DNA from: Hofstenia miamia
Lineage: Eukaryota; Xenacoelomorpha; Acoela
Reading direction: 5' to 3'
DNA: 64,000 bases
Assembly (NCBI GenBank): GCA_004352715.1
Contig: SCFE01000025.1
Span: 2,464,842 to 2,528,841 of the forward strand
Numbering within the stretch: position 1 is the stretch's first letter; each line of letters starts with the position of its first letter. This document shows positions 52,693 through 64,000 of this stretch, piece by piece. The translations under genes were made by a program, and so were the position numbers. Below the pieces are notes generated by a model. It saw only the letters and a program-made list of their open reading frames with translations. It was not told the origin of the DNA and made no database searches.

Positions 52693-55600
52693 TTTTTGTT
52701 AATATATGCTTTTATTTTGATTAGTTTTTTTTAAATTATTGACTTCATTAATGGTATTTCGATGGGATCTATATACCAGGTCCTTCGATGGTGTCCCTGA
52801 TTTTGATTTATTATGACTTTTCCTTATCTCATTTAAAATAATCGATTTCTTAATGGTTGCTTGCACTATAGAATAATTTTTATAGTAAAGGTTACCATGA
52901 TTTCATCTTCTGAAAAATTTCAAAGTGTATAGAAAGCAATTTGATCTCTACTATTTATGTCATGGTCATAATCCCAAAATTATCCAAGCAAAGTCCCTTG
53001 TCCTAACGACCCCTTTTCTACAAAACTTTATCTAACCTAAGAACTATTAAAAGTAATTCGTTTGTTGTGATAATCCTATTTAAAAAAATTAGAAATCTAA
53101 CGTTTTTTAAAGTCAATCAAGTCTTTTTTCATTTTTTTGCCAAGCAAGTCATAATACAGTCAACAATTTTATTTCCTTCCTAGGGATAATATAAATGTTC
53201 ATATGAATTGTTTTAATTGTTTAAAAATGAGTTGTTTAATCTTATTCGATCTGGGTTTCTTTCGGTTTGTCCATTGGAATTGGATTTTAATAGGATTCCA
53301 AATGGATTTTCATTGGAATAATGTTATGAAAATTTCCAACACATCAAAGTTGTTTTATAATAGTTTCCACATAATTTCTCATACAATTAAAAATATTTCT
53401 TTGGATATAGGTCTGATAATACTCTGAATGTAATGTGCCATATGCATATGTGTGATCTCATATTCAATCAGCATTCCGAATGATCAGTTTGTGGATAGTT
53501 GGTGTGATTTTATGAGGATATTTTATCACTAGTTTTAAGATATTCTGTACGTACACATAATAAACTATGCTAAGCTTTTCTTTTTTCTGAAAGAATTCTG
53601 TTTATCTGCTAAAACAAAAGCCAGTATTTTACTCAGAGAATGTGAATTCATCACTTGAACTTTTTATTCTCAAAAACTTAAAAATTTTGGCCTCTTATTG
53701 AAGAAACAATTTCCTCTAGCTGAAACATTTTCAAATTCGATTTTTCGGAAGAAAGATCTAGCTTATCGATCACAATAAATATGTGCTAAGATGAGTTTTC
53801 TTCTGTCATGCTTATGCGTCTTTCAAATTACAATCTCACAATGAAAGATCTTTCTACACTTGCACTAAAGATGGAATAGTCTTGTGGCAGCATAATGAAT
53901 TTATCCTGCTCCTACGATCGCTAAAAATGTTCATCCCACTCACACAAGTCTCCCATTAACATAGCACCGAATCCAGCAAACTCCCAATAGAATATCCATG
54001 AACAAACAACATGAATTGCTGTATTTATCAACAATACTGCATTTTCTGATAACTCAGAGTTCGTTCAGATTCGCAAAGTCCAGGTGTGCGGTTCAATCAG
54101 GAATCGCAAGTCTAGCTGAACCAAGCGCTGTTTTCAGTTAATTAAGATCTTACTGATTACTTAAGTTTTCTTGGAAGGGGAATTCTTTCAACATGCCAGG
54201 AGATCAAAATTTTAATCATAATGTAATTCCGAGGCATCTTGCATATGTCTTTTATATTTAGACGGGGAACAAGATTATACAGCGTTTGTTATCAAACAAT
54301 CTTCACCTTGGAGTTTGAATAAGAAACTATCAATCTTTTGATTCGTCTCCGGTGATTTGAGTAGGTTAAAATGGTAGTGAGAGGCAACTTTATAATATGT
54401 TCCCACTTTTAAAGAATCTGTACCACCCCCAGTTCAAAAATTCCCCCTGGTTCTGCGGAAGTGTTCCTGTAAGACTCTAAGAAGGGAACATACTTTATAA
54501 CTGAAACTTAGTTTCAAAGCAAACACATTGAGGGATTAACAGAGAGGTTTCCGTCATTGAAAGTGATATTGATCGACTATAGGATGCCGTATTTTTGCCT
54601 CATTTTTGTCTAGAACTTCTTTAATTTGCATTTGTTCTTTAATAATAATTCTGTTTTTGTGCATTTTCCTTGAAATTATGCATTTTTCTGATTTACTTGC
54701 GAAATCTTAATTACCAGATGCACAGAAAATCTGTGTATTATACTTCATAAAACTTATACGAAATCAAAGACATCTTATGTATGTTGAAATTTGAATGAGC
54801 AATGTCAATCTTAAATTGGAATTCAGTTGTAATCAAATTGAAAAATTCTGAAATTTATATATTGGATTGGATTGGACAGAAAAATTGGACAAGCCTTGCT
54901 TTTTCGAATATGGAGTGGGAGGACTTCCTCCTCGATGATTAACTGGGATCAGACTATCATATTAAAATGAAACCTTGTAAAATATTAGTTCTCTCATTCA
55001 ATATTGGTTGTAACAGTTGGAAATTTTGGAATTCATTTGAATTCATTCCTAAATTATCAAATATAATTTTCTGTCTTAATTTAATTACTAGTTTTTCTTC
55101 TAAAAATAATACGTTTTGCACAAATTTATTAAGGGGTTAAGATCTTCAATAAAAACTATAAAAATTCACCAAATTTTAATAAGAAGGTTCCATAACTTTT
55201 GAGTTATAATCAAGAGTTCAATGGGTAGAGAAAGTACTCACCCACATAGGTCGGATATTATTAAGTTAAATGTGTTCCTTTATAACTCTGTGAAAAACAA
55301 AATACTGACATTGTTGTGGTGTAAGTCTCTCAAAATGAAATCGATTGTACACTTAGAAATTGCAAATGATAGTGTGGTTCCTTTCCCAGGGAAGGTCTAA
55401 AATTTAAGGCTGCTAAAAGATGAAAAAAATTTAAAACAGTGGTATTCCACTAATCAAAAACCTCGACAATGTTAAAAATGGCAGATGCCGGTTATTTCAA
55501 TTCCAATTACTTTCCTAGAAATTTCAAGAATTATACAAGCACCACAGGCATATCGAATATGACACGACTTTAAGGTGAGAGCAATTTTTAGATGCATAGT

Positions 55601-55710
55601 GGTCAGACTAAAAAATATTTGAGAGCAGAAATTATCGATCGGAATCTGCAAATGAATTAAAAGCAACCAAGTAAATCTTTTATATCTTTAAGATGCACAG
55701 AGCTTCCCTC
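52693..55710. other. 3' flank of the ITPR gene, no recognised gene
   Basis: Contains the 3' untranslated region (AATAAA-type words occur near 52526 and 53560) and AT-rich sequence. I recognise no coding region. Confidence 0.5.
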
Positions 55711-56481
55711 AGCGAAAATTTTAGGTCCCTTCTTTTCAGTATATATGTAAATGACATTCATACAATAACTGATTGTAATTTATTCAATATGAGGATGATA
55801 CTTGCACATTCAACGAAAATAATTCAATGCATTTAAAAATTGAATCTGTAATACATAATTGCTGCAAATTGTCAAGTCAACGTATTTCAACATACATATG
55901 TTATACATGAATGAAAGAAAAACAGAATTTTTTATTTTGCAGCCCACGACGACTAATTATGATGTTTCAGCATTAACTCTGAATCTCAATAATGTTAAAG
56001 TTCCAGCTGTAGACCAATTACAGGTATTTAGGAGTTAATTTTAAAGAAACTAAATTTTGAATCTCACATTAATGCAATAGCCTAAAATGGGCTATAGGTA
56101 TAAAAAGTATGTTAATGCTAGTAATGCAATTACCAGCCTGTGCCATAATTCAATTATCCATTCATTTATTATGAGTCATATAAGTTATGCAAATGTTACT
56201 GATCTTAAATTTTTTTTATAAAAACTCGATATCCCTAAGTGTTTCAAAGAAAAATTCCTCCCAAACTAAGCACCTTGTTTTTAGGTCCATCCTTTTTTAA
56301 GCTAATCAAGAAATTTCTGCCTTATAGTACTATTTCAGTGCCTGGTTTCATTCATAAGCAGAATTCGAGATCAAGACACTTTGCGGTTAAATATAGAAAA
56401 AAATTTTTGAAGCAATTATTCATTAATACCATACCACTATTCGAACTTAGAACTTACTACCAAAGAGATAAAGAACATTGA
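55710..56481 (+). mobile_element. dead LINE, reverse transcriptase remnant
   Basis: Plus-strand fragments in several frames read LLFSVYVNDIHTITDCNLF, then QYEDDTCTF where an active element has YADDT, then YRYLGVNFKETKFESHINAI, and finally an 80-codon open tail (56239-56481). The order is that of CR1/jockey-type reverse transcriptase palm and thumb. Many stops and a changed YADD show it is dead. Confidence 0.75.
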
Positions 56482-57503
56482 GAAAAATTGCAAGCGTATA
56501 GCCAGTAAACAATTTATTGTTGGCAATGCGTGGCTTTCATACTCGGCAAACTTTGGGGTTTGACCAACAAAAAAATGAATATTGCCAAGATTTTTATCTT
56601 CTAAAACAAAACTTATAATTTAGCTAATGACATTATTTGAAAGGCAAAATGTTGTTTAATATTACTAGAAAATAATATATAAAATATATTATTTCTTGCA
56701 ATCTTATAAACCAACACAATTTTTTTGCTAAATATATGCTTACATTAACGAAGGCAAAATGTACTCATTACATTCATTATATATAGAAAGACTTGAGATA
56801 AAACTTATATAAAATTAGATACGAAACCGCGAAAATTATTATTTACAACTAGTATTTAGTTTTCATGTGAACATAAACATATATTTTAAAAGTAATTTTT
56901 AATATTTTTAAAAATCGGATAAAATTTGATTAAAAAGATAATGCATTATCAAACTTTATATTTACTAATTTAATTGAAAACGAATTTTTAAATGACAATT
57001 TGGAACAGTTTAAAAATATCTGCTACTATACAACATAGTTAATGAAAAATATTTTTGAGTTCTTGGAAGACTAAAATTGACTACATAATACATTTGATAG
57101 ATAAAATATGAATATCTCTCATTGCACTATGTAGGAATATCGAATTTCATCATTTTTAATCTGTTTAAATATGAAGGTAGTTATTTTTAATGTGTGAATT
57201 ATTTTATTAACAGTACATTGTAATTGTTATCAATGCAAAAACATAATGACTTTTATGTATTGACATATAAGATGATATCTTGTCTTGTGTTTTTCGTCGG
57301 CTTAAGTTGGCATTTGCTCTGCCAGAGGATGCCGCTTAATGCCGAGTATTGCAGAAGATAACATCGCATGAATTGTTTACTGGGTAGGAAACACAATAAA
57401 ATTTTCCCTTAGCAAAAGGTAAGTAATGGCTAGGATACAAATTCGATAAAAATGATTTGCAACATCTTGAAATACTTATAGTAATTTATCCCTAGCATGG
57501 TAG

Positions 57504-57542
<39 letters not shown>

Positions 57543-59561
57543 CTGCAGTAAAAAGCATTAAAGATATTCACATTATCAGAGGCTATTTGTATATGGAATG
57601 AATTCTTAGCATCGTTTTTTCGTTAAATTTCTACATCAGAATAGTACATGTATCATATTTTACCTTAGTTTCTACATATAAAAACAACAGAAATATGAGT
57701 ACATTACACAACAGCGCAACAGTGCAGTATGTTTCAAGAATATAAATGATGGTGAACAGTACATACAATTAAAATTTGCTTTGAAGTAAAGAATTGAAAT
57801 CTCTTGCTACCATAGTAAAAGAGGAGTCTAATTAATATATAATGACACTATAAATTGAAAATCAACTCCTGCAAGTACATAACAGTAATTGAATTTTGGC
57901 AAAATACTAATATACTCCTGCTTTACGTCTTTGTATTTTATCAATTTCGTCTTTATACTTGATCATGAACAAAAGATATTTATATATCATTATTTTGGAT
58001 TAATGCGTAGTTAGTAGATACTTCTATCTTAGATTTATTTAAAGTTTGAAGCTGNGTTTTATTCTATTTTATGTATTTCTATAATGTTTATGTGTTTGAT
58101 GACACACTATTCAGATAAATTACCAGTTTCTAATTGCTAATATTTATCCGAATAAAGAATATCTTATCTTATCTTCTCTTATTGTGACGCTAACACTAAC
58201 AGTATGTCTACCATGAGGGCCTTGAAGCTTGCAATTATAAGATAAAACAAGACCATTCAAACGTTCGAAAAAGTGATATGCATTATTTGGCTGTCCGAAA
58301 ATTAATATTCGAATACGTATCCGAGTCTTCTCATTATTCTTATTCGAATTTTACTATGTGATTATTCGAATTTCCTTGAATGTAGATTCAGAAGTTTTCT
58401 TGACAGCAAAATAGCAAGTTTATGCTAATGTTAAGTATTGATAACTATGAAATACGTCGTACCAAGCGATGGGCTGAACATTGGGTAAACCATGATCGGG
58501 ATCCACACCTTAGTCCCTACAAGTGTAAAATAAAGGCTGGCTTAATCATGCATTCATCTGGCGACACCTGCCACCATTGTGATGATCTAAGCTGAGTCTG
58601 ATAAGATGAGTGAATTCGAATGCTGGACTTTAGTTGGAAAGCTTGCGCTTATCCTGCTTTTTTCAACTTAATGGCAATAACTTTTTGAGGAAACTGCCTC
58701 ACAAAAGGACTCTTGATCAATCCCATAGGCAGAGGGAAGAGTTATCTCTGACATAACTCCCCTATGAGGTGTACTCTTAGCTCGGGCACCAGAACAGTCT
58801 TAGTAGCTGTGTTTCTAATGTGTCTCAGTCTGTCCACCACAAATTAAACAGGCAGAATTTCAGACTTTCAGGACAGCCCCACACACAGAAAGTGCACATG
58901 GTTGCACCTCCTTTTGCTCTATTGATTAAACTCTTTTGCAGATATGAAGATTAATATAACGCCGGTCCTTCAACTAAAAGTTTATAGCAAGGACATAGCA
59001 TTTTGCACATAACATGTTCTTCCTTTTGGATTCCCAAGTACTACATATAACTTTTGGCGCTTTTTTATGCTGTTACAAATCATTTATCGTTATCGTACAT
59101 TACAAAAAATTATGATTTTCTAATCGTGGTATAATAAAATTTTTGTTTAAAAGAAAATCGAATAATCCAATAGTGCTATTCGAAATTTATTTGACGAATT
59201 CGTGTTCGAGTAATTGAATCTATTCGTATTTAGGAAAAATACCATATTCGAACTTTCTAAAATATTGTTAAGTGATGTAGATTGCCAATTTTTATTTTTT
59301 GAGATATTTAAGTGAAAATCGAAATTGTATGTCCTCCACTGCATTTATCTAGACGCTAAGACGAAAACCTTAAAAAAGGAACTGTCCCAGTAAAACGAGA
59401 TCATATATTTTACGACCAAAATATAGATATTCTCAGCTTTTCGATCACGAACGTATCTATCATACAAAAACATCTAGTTAATATACATATAGCTAAATTA
59501 ATAATGGGAAGCCAGTTGAAAGAGTGGGAGCACTTTCTCTTCATTTCAACCAAATCAATCT
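56482..59561. other. intergenic AT-rich stretch with repeat remnants
   Basis: An (AT)n run lies at 57511-57540. Between about 58290 and 59250, outer parts rich in ATTCGAA words in both orientations flank a more GC-rich core (58450-58900), like a decayed non-autonomous hAT-type element; exact ends were not found. One ambiguous base is at 58055. Confidence 0.45.
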
Positions 59562-59912
59562 ATGGACGGCTTGAAATACAACACAGATATGTTTCAATTG
59601 CGTAAAACACCAAAATCCGTATATGACAAAGATATTTGCACCGAATGTGCTTGCTATTACTCGCAGATTGTGATATTAAACCAACAGCGATCAAGTATAT
59701 TATTCACTAATCGTAGAATTCCACAAGTATTTGTTGGCAGTCCCAAATTTTTCGACATTGTCAGTGCTTATTTCCAACTTAGCAATCTTGAAGACAGCAA
59801 ATTGGTGAAGTTTGATGACAATGGCAATGAATGTGTTGGTGGTTGTAATCTAAATGGTAATGAACTGAGAAAACTCACTGAATGCTACCAACAAAGAGGT
59901 TTTGCTATGTAA
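59562..59912 (+). CDS. unidentified 116-codon open reading frame
   Basis: A single open frame of protein-like composition with seven Cys (ICTECACYY, NECVGGCNL, LTECY). No signal peptide or membrane segment is evident and I recognise no family. It may be one exon of a larger gene, a complete small gene or part of a mobile element. The start at 59562 is simply the first ATG. Confidence 0.35.
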   Translation: MDGLKYNTDMFQLRKTPKSVYDKDICTECACYYSQIVILNQQRSSILFTNRRIPQVFVGSPKFFDIVSAYFQLSNLEDSKLVKFDDNGNECVGGCNLNGNELRKLTECYQQRGFAM

Positions 59913-60960
59913 AAGCAAATCATAGGAACTATTAATTAAGCTCAAAGGTCAAAATTTCCAGAATGCACTTTTTGCAAATCAATCATCTCAAGATTCTTGG
60001 AATCACTATAAATGAGAATCCGTTGGTTTCATCAATGACCTTCTTTATAGTAGACAATGGTTCAGCTCACATACTATAGCTTCTCCGAAAAATATACCTT
60101 TTCTCAGGTGAATTAAACTAAAATTCAAGCAAAATTTACCTAACAAAAGTGCAGGCAAATGAAACACATGTCGCTCCGTGAAAGCAATTTAAACAAAGGC
60201 AAGCAAATTAAACACAAGAGTTCTAAATCAGTGGTATAGCGTCGAAACATTTTTATGACAAATATCAACAAAATTAGCATATCAATTAACTATGTTAGTT
60301 AGGGATAAAGTTATTTACGAAAGATTGGTAATGAAAAATGCAGAGTGGAAATCTGATAAGTTGCCAGTTGATCAAATTTTCACTGGAAAAAATAGAGTAT
60401 TGATTAAAATTTTCTCGGCATCTTTCCACTTCCATTGCATCTGTCTTTTCAATATAAATCACCAGAAAAAGTGTGCATTGCAATGCATGGGGTGCAATTG
60501 CAAATGCTGTCAAAACCTCCACTTTAACTAGAGCAACATACTGCCCAACTGCACTCTGAGCCTTCAAATAGGCATACTTTGAAGTTTTAAATGCTCAGTC
60601 ATTATAAAATTGTTTCAAAGAAAAAAATGATCCTAACAATATTGTTCTGTGTATAACACAGCACAACAATACAACAAATTACTTTTGCTGTAATTGTTTT
60701 GAAATTTGAAATGCAATTATACATAGATGTTTGTAAGATCAAGGCCTAGCAATTTACTAAACCAAAACTGAAGAAAGCAATAAAGTACTCTTCCAAGTTG
60801 TGAATTGGCTAAAGTTTGTCAAATTATTCTAAATCAAGAACATCCCAAAAATCATTTCACCTCCATTAACTTCAAAACAAACAAAGAGTTCAGCAACAAA
60901 TTTGAGGCTTCACAAATACAATATATTTTCGGAAATATTGATGCTATTGTAGGTCTAAAT
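59913..60960. other. no recognised feature
   Basis: AT-rich with short open stretches on both strands, none of which I can assign. Confidence 0.4.
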
Positions 60961-60965
60961 TCTGC

Positions 60966-61065
60966 ATTTACCTACTACAACTACTACTACTACTACTACT
61001 ACTACTAGATAATTAATTGGTTTCATGATTTTGTATTCATTGTAGTATTTAGAAATATGTGTAAA

Positions 61066-61106
<41 letters not shown>

Positions 61107-61107
61107 A

Positions 61108-61142
<35 letters not shown>

Positions 61143-62233
61143 AACTACTGCTACAACTACTGCTACAACTACTGCTACAACTACTGCTACAACTACTACT
61201 ACAACTACAACTACAACTACTACTACAACTACTNNNNNNNNNNNNNNNNNNNNNNNNNNNNNNNNNNNNNNNNNNNNNNNNNNNNNNNNNNNNNNNNNNN
61301 NNNNNNNNNNNNNNNNNNNNNNNNNNNNNNNNNNNNNNNNNNNNNNNNNNNNNNNNNNNNNNNNNNNNNNNNNNNNNNNNNNNNNNNNNNNNNNNNNNNN
61401 NNNNNNNNNNNNNNNNNNNNNNNNNNNNNNNNNNNNNNNNNNNNNNNNNNNNNNNNNNNNNNNNNNNNNNNNNNNNNNNNNNNNNNNNNNNNNNNNNNNN
61501 NNNNNNNNNNNNNNNNNNNNNNNNNNNNNNNNNNNNNNNNNNNNNNNNNNNNNNNNNNNNNNNNNNNNNNNNNNNNNNNNNNNNNNNNNNNNNNNNNNNN
61601 NNNNNNNNNNNNNNNNNNNNNNNNNNNNNNNNNNNNNNNNNNNNNNNNNNNNNNNNNNNNNNNNNNNNNNNNNNNNNNNNNNNNNNNNNNNNNNNNNNNN
61701 NNNNNNNNNNNNNNNNNNNNNNNNNNNNNNNNNNNNNNNNNNNNNNNNNNNNNNNNNNNNNNNNNNNNNNNNNNNNNNNNNNNNNNNNNNNNNNNNNNNN
61801 NNNNNNNNNNNNNNNNNNNNNNNNNNNNNNNNNNNNNNNNNNNNNNNNNNNNNNNNNNNNNNNNNNNNNNNNNNNNNNNNNNNNNNNNNNNNNNNNNNNN
61901 NNNNNNNNNNNNNNNNNNNNNNNNNNNNNNNNNNNNNNNNNNNNNNNNNNNNNNNNNNNNNNNNNNNNNNNNNNNNNNNNNNNNNNNNNNNNNNNNNNNN
62001 NNNNNNNNNNNNNNNNNNNNNNNNNNNNNNNNNNNNNNNNNNNNNNNNNNNNNNNNNNNNNNNNNNNNNNNNNNNNNNNNNNNNNNNNNNNNNNNNNNNN
62101 NNNNNNNNNNNNNNNNNNNNNNNNNNNNNNNNNNNNNNNNNNNNNNNNNNNNNNNNNNNNNNNNNNNNNNNNNNNNNNNNNNNNNNNNNNNNNNNNNNNN
62201 NNNNNNNNNNNNNNNNNNNNNNNNNNNNNNNNN
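60966..62233. repeat. (CTA)n trinucleotide arrays and 1000-N scaffold gap
   Basis: CTA/ACT arrays at 60966-61008 and 61065-61233, the second mixed with ACA and GCT units, run into exactly 1000 N at 61234-62233. Long open frames across this region (poly-Thr or poly-Ser) are artefacts. Confidence 0.97.
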
Positions 62234-63040
62234 GCTATGTTGCTTGCAGCTTTAACCAATTATATATTTGCAACTACTGATCCTAGTATCCCCCTTTTTT
62301 ACATAATAATTTTTAATTTCAGTTTAGTTTGCTACCAAACAAATTTCTATATTCAATTTTTGGGATTATGTCAAGCGCATTCGTTTGGTAACAATCAATT
62401 GAAACTTCAGTAAACAACTAATTTTATATTGTCTGAATCAGATAAATCAGCCTTTCTTAGGTAGTTCTTATGGATATTGATCTGCTTGGTTCTCCTTAAA
62501 ATTGCAGGCTTTTCAAATAGTTTATTCACTAATCATTCAAGAAGATTATTATTATATTTAGTTATTTATGTTTCTTGGATGTTTCAGAAATTTAAATGTA
62601 TGTCAAAGTAGAGAAACCTAATAGCAAACGATTGTTAGAATTGTTTGAGAATATATATCTATTATAAGGCGGGTCGATATGGGAATTGCCAAATTGGACT
62701 GGTGTAGATATATTGCTTTTAGTATTAGGTTAATTCTAGCATGTGTTTTGAATGTCACAACTCTATGGTATTTTGAGGAATTATCTTCGTTTTTTTATGT
62801 TTTTATTCATATTTTCTCGTTTTTGTAAAATAAAAAAAATAAACTATGTCAAATATAAACGCCATTATAAGGCTTGATTTTCAATATACATTAAATATGT
62901 GTTATTTTTAGTGTGATAGTGGGTGGGTGAAAACTATAAAATATGCTACTGGCAGAATATTAATTCGTATTTTCACAATCTAATTAATTTTATGTCTACT
63001 TTTAGATTTCCTATAATTTGTAAGCTGCCTACCTTACCTC
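62234..63040. other. no recognised feature
   Basis: AT-rich spacer between the scaffold gap and the repeat-associated ORFs. Nothing recognised. Confidence 0.45.
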
Positions 63041-63046
63041 CGTGAT

Positions 63047-63983
63047 GGGTAAAAAGCCAAACCTACTCTAACTAGAGCTGATGCAGCAAAGAAATTCTGC
63101 GGACAACCATCTCCGTTGGATAAAACAGAACCTCCAACGAACCGCCAAGTCATTCAATATAGCTATTTCTTACAAAATAGCAATCCGGACATGAAGGACT
63201 ATGAAATATCAAAAATAATCGCTAATGACATCATAGACATTTGGCGTGCTGTAAATCCTAGGCTCCCATTATATGATAAATATTATATAGTGAAGCTTGT
63301 AGATACTCTCTGTCTCAAAAAGGTAAGGAAATGAACCGAAAGTCTCTCTCTGCCAAGAAAGAACAAAATCTAGAGGACAACATTGATAGACTGTTTGACA
63401 TTTCTGGGTGTACGTGTAAATTGCTAGTTCGACCATGCGACGACAATTTTGTAAAGTGCAAAAATAAAAACTGTCAAGTACAACATATCATATGTACCTG
63501 TCCGCCATCAAAAAAGGTACCAATAGAGGAGAGAGAATATCTGCGTGACCAAAGGGCCAAGATAGGCCCAAAAGGTTCCTTCCAACTCGGTCCTGTTGAT
63601 AAAGCAGCAGTTAAAAGAGATCAAAGGTCCTTAGAAGCAGAACAGAATCTACAAAAGCAGGTTGAAAAACACCAGCAAGAATCGGAAAGATCAGCTTCGT
63701 TACAACATCGTCTCAAAATATAGATTTGGGTTCTGAAGAATAGGAAAGATCAGCTGATAACTATGAAGATGATGAGTTCAGTCCAAATACCGTGTTAAGT
63801 GGTGGCTACAGTTTTCTCAAAGCTCCCAGATTCGCGATGGAATTGGTTCGAGGTGATGTATCCTCTAGGCTAGGTGCTAGTCTGGCTAACGATGGGAAAC
63901 AAATAATAGTTGATAAGTCGAAACTGGACAGGGAAAAGTCTAGAATTAAGTGTATGAGTGATGAAAGCATACTCAGAATCTAG
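63047..63983 (+). pseudogene. frame-broken member of an animal repeat-associated protein family
   Basis: Three plus-strand pieces read in order: 63065-63334 (FCGQPSPLDKTEPPTNRQVI then DIIDIWRAVNPRLPLY), 63331-63723 (LFDISGCTCKLLVRPC with seven further Cys and one His up to IICTCPP, then EREYLRDQRAKIG) and 63729-63983 (FLKAPRFAMELVRGDVSSRL). Similar three-block proteins are scattered in many copies in invertebrate genomes and appear to be carried by mobile elements; I know no function. The Cys-rich centre could bind zinc. Frames change at about 63060, 63331 and 63725 and a stop interrupts the third block, so it is likely dead. It may continue past the window. Confidence 0.55.
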
Positions 63984-64000
63984 AGAAGTATATCTGCATC

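Noticed and set aside
60966-61233. CTA arrays as a CRISPR-like or satellite array
   Set aside because: Simple trinucleotide repeat without spacers.
60955-62280. Open frames of 407 and 434 codons on both strands (poly-Thr, poly-Ser/Cys)
   Set aside because: They span CTA repeats and 1000 N; they are not genes.

Overview
The window is an AT-rich stretch of a metazoan (invertebrate) nuclear genome. The evidence is GT-AG introns throughout, animal signalling genes (14-3-3, an inositol 1,4,5-trisphosphate receptor, a peptide-amidating lyase), and decayed Tc1, hAT and LINE elements. Runs of N (208, 79 and 1000 bases) mark assembly gaps at microsatellites. Several introns are tiny (31 to 55 nt) beside introns of several kb, a mixture reported for flatworms among others. 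The sequence does not let me name the species.

Layout. At 1683-1877 (+) is a C-terminal exon of a 14-3-3 protein. From 3587 to 51969 (+) runs one large gene, an IP3-receptor (ITPR) homologue. I rebuilt 46 exons for it, 44 per transcript because two positions have alternative exons. Together they encode about 2,190 residues, matching vertebrate ITPR1 from about residue 430 to the C terminus: the helical half of the IP3-binding core, the RIH/armadillo solenoids, the RIH-associated region, six membrane segments, the Cys2-His2 linker and a C-terminal coiled coil. The first ~430 residues (the beta-trefoil domains) are not recognisable in the window. All splice phases join without a break.

Inside the large intron 43376-50210, on the opposite strand, lies a three-exon gene for a secreted single-function peptidyl-alpha-hydroxyglycine alpha-amidating lyase (PAL, 426 residues). 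Other introns hold a hAT MITE with an exact 8-bp target duplication (8617-8937), a dead Tc1 element (about 24130-25195), LINE fragments, a three-copy dispersed repeat and perfect hairpins. Downstream of the receptor (52.7-64 kb) there is another dead LINE (about 55.7-56.5 kb), an unidentified 116-codon ORF (59562-59912), a large CTA-repeat gap, and a frame-broken member of a repeat-associated protein family running to the window edge.

Main points of interest: (1) the pore selectivity filter of the receptor reads GIQNYV where ITPRs have GGGVGD, with no gap in the alignment, so the conserved filter Asp is absent; (2) two homologous exons, 17767-18005 and 22080-22306, have matching phases (0 in, 2 out) and lengths not divisible by three, so they look mutually exclusive; (3) there are two alternative terminal exons; (4) the first part of exon 50211-50330 is copied as an inverted repeat beside an assembly gap. 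Working together, 14-3-3, the calcium-release channel and peptide amidation would all sit in secretory signalling, but the clustering may be chance.
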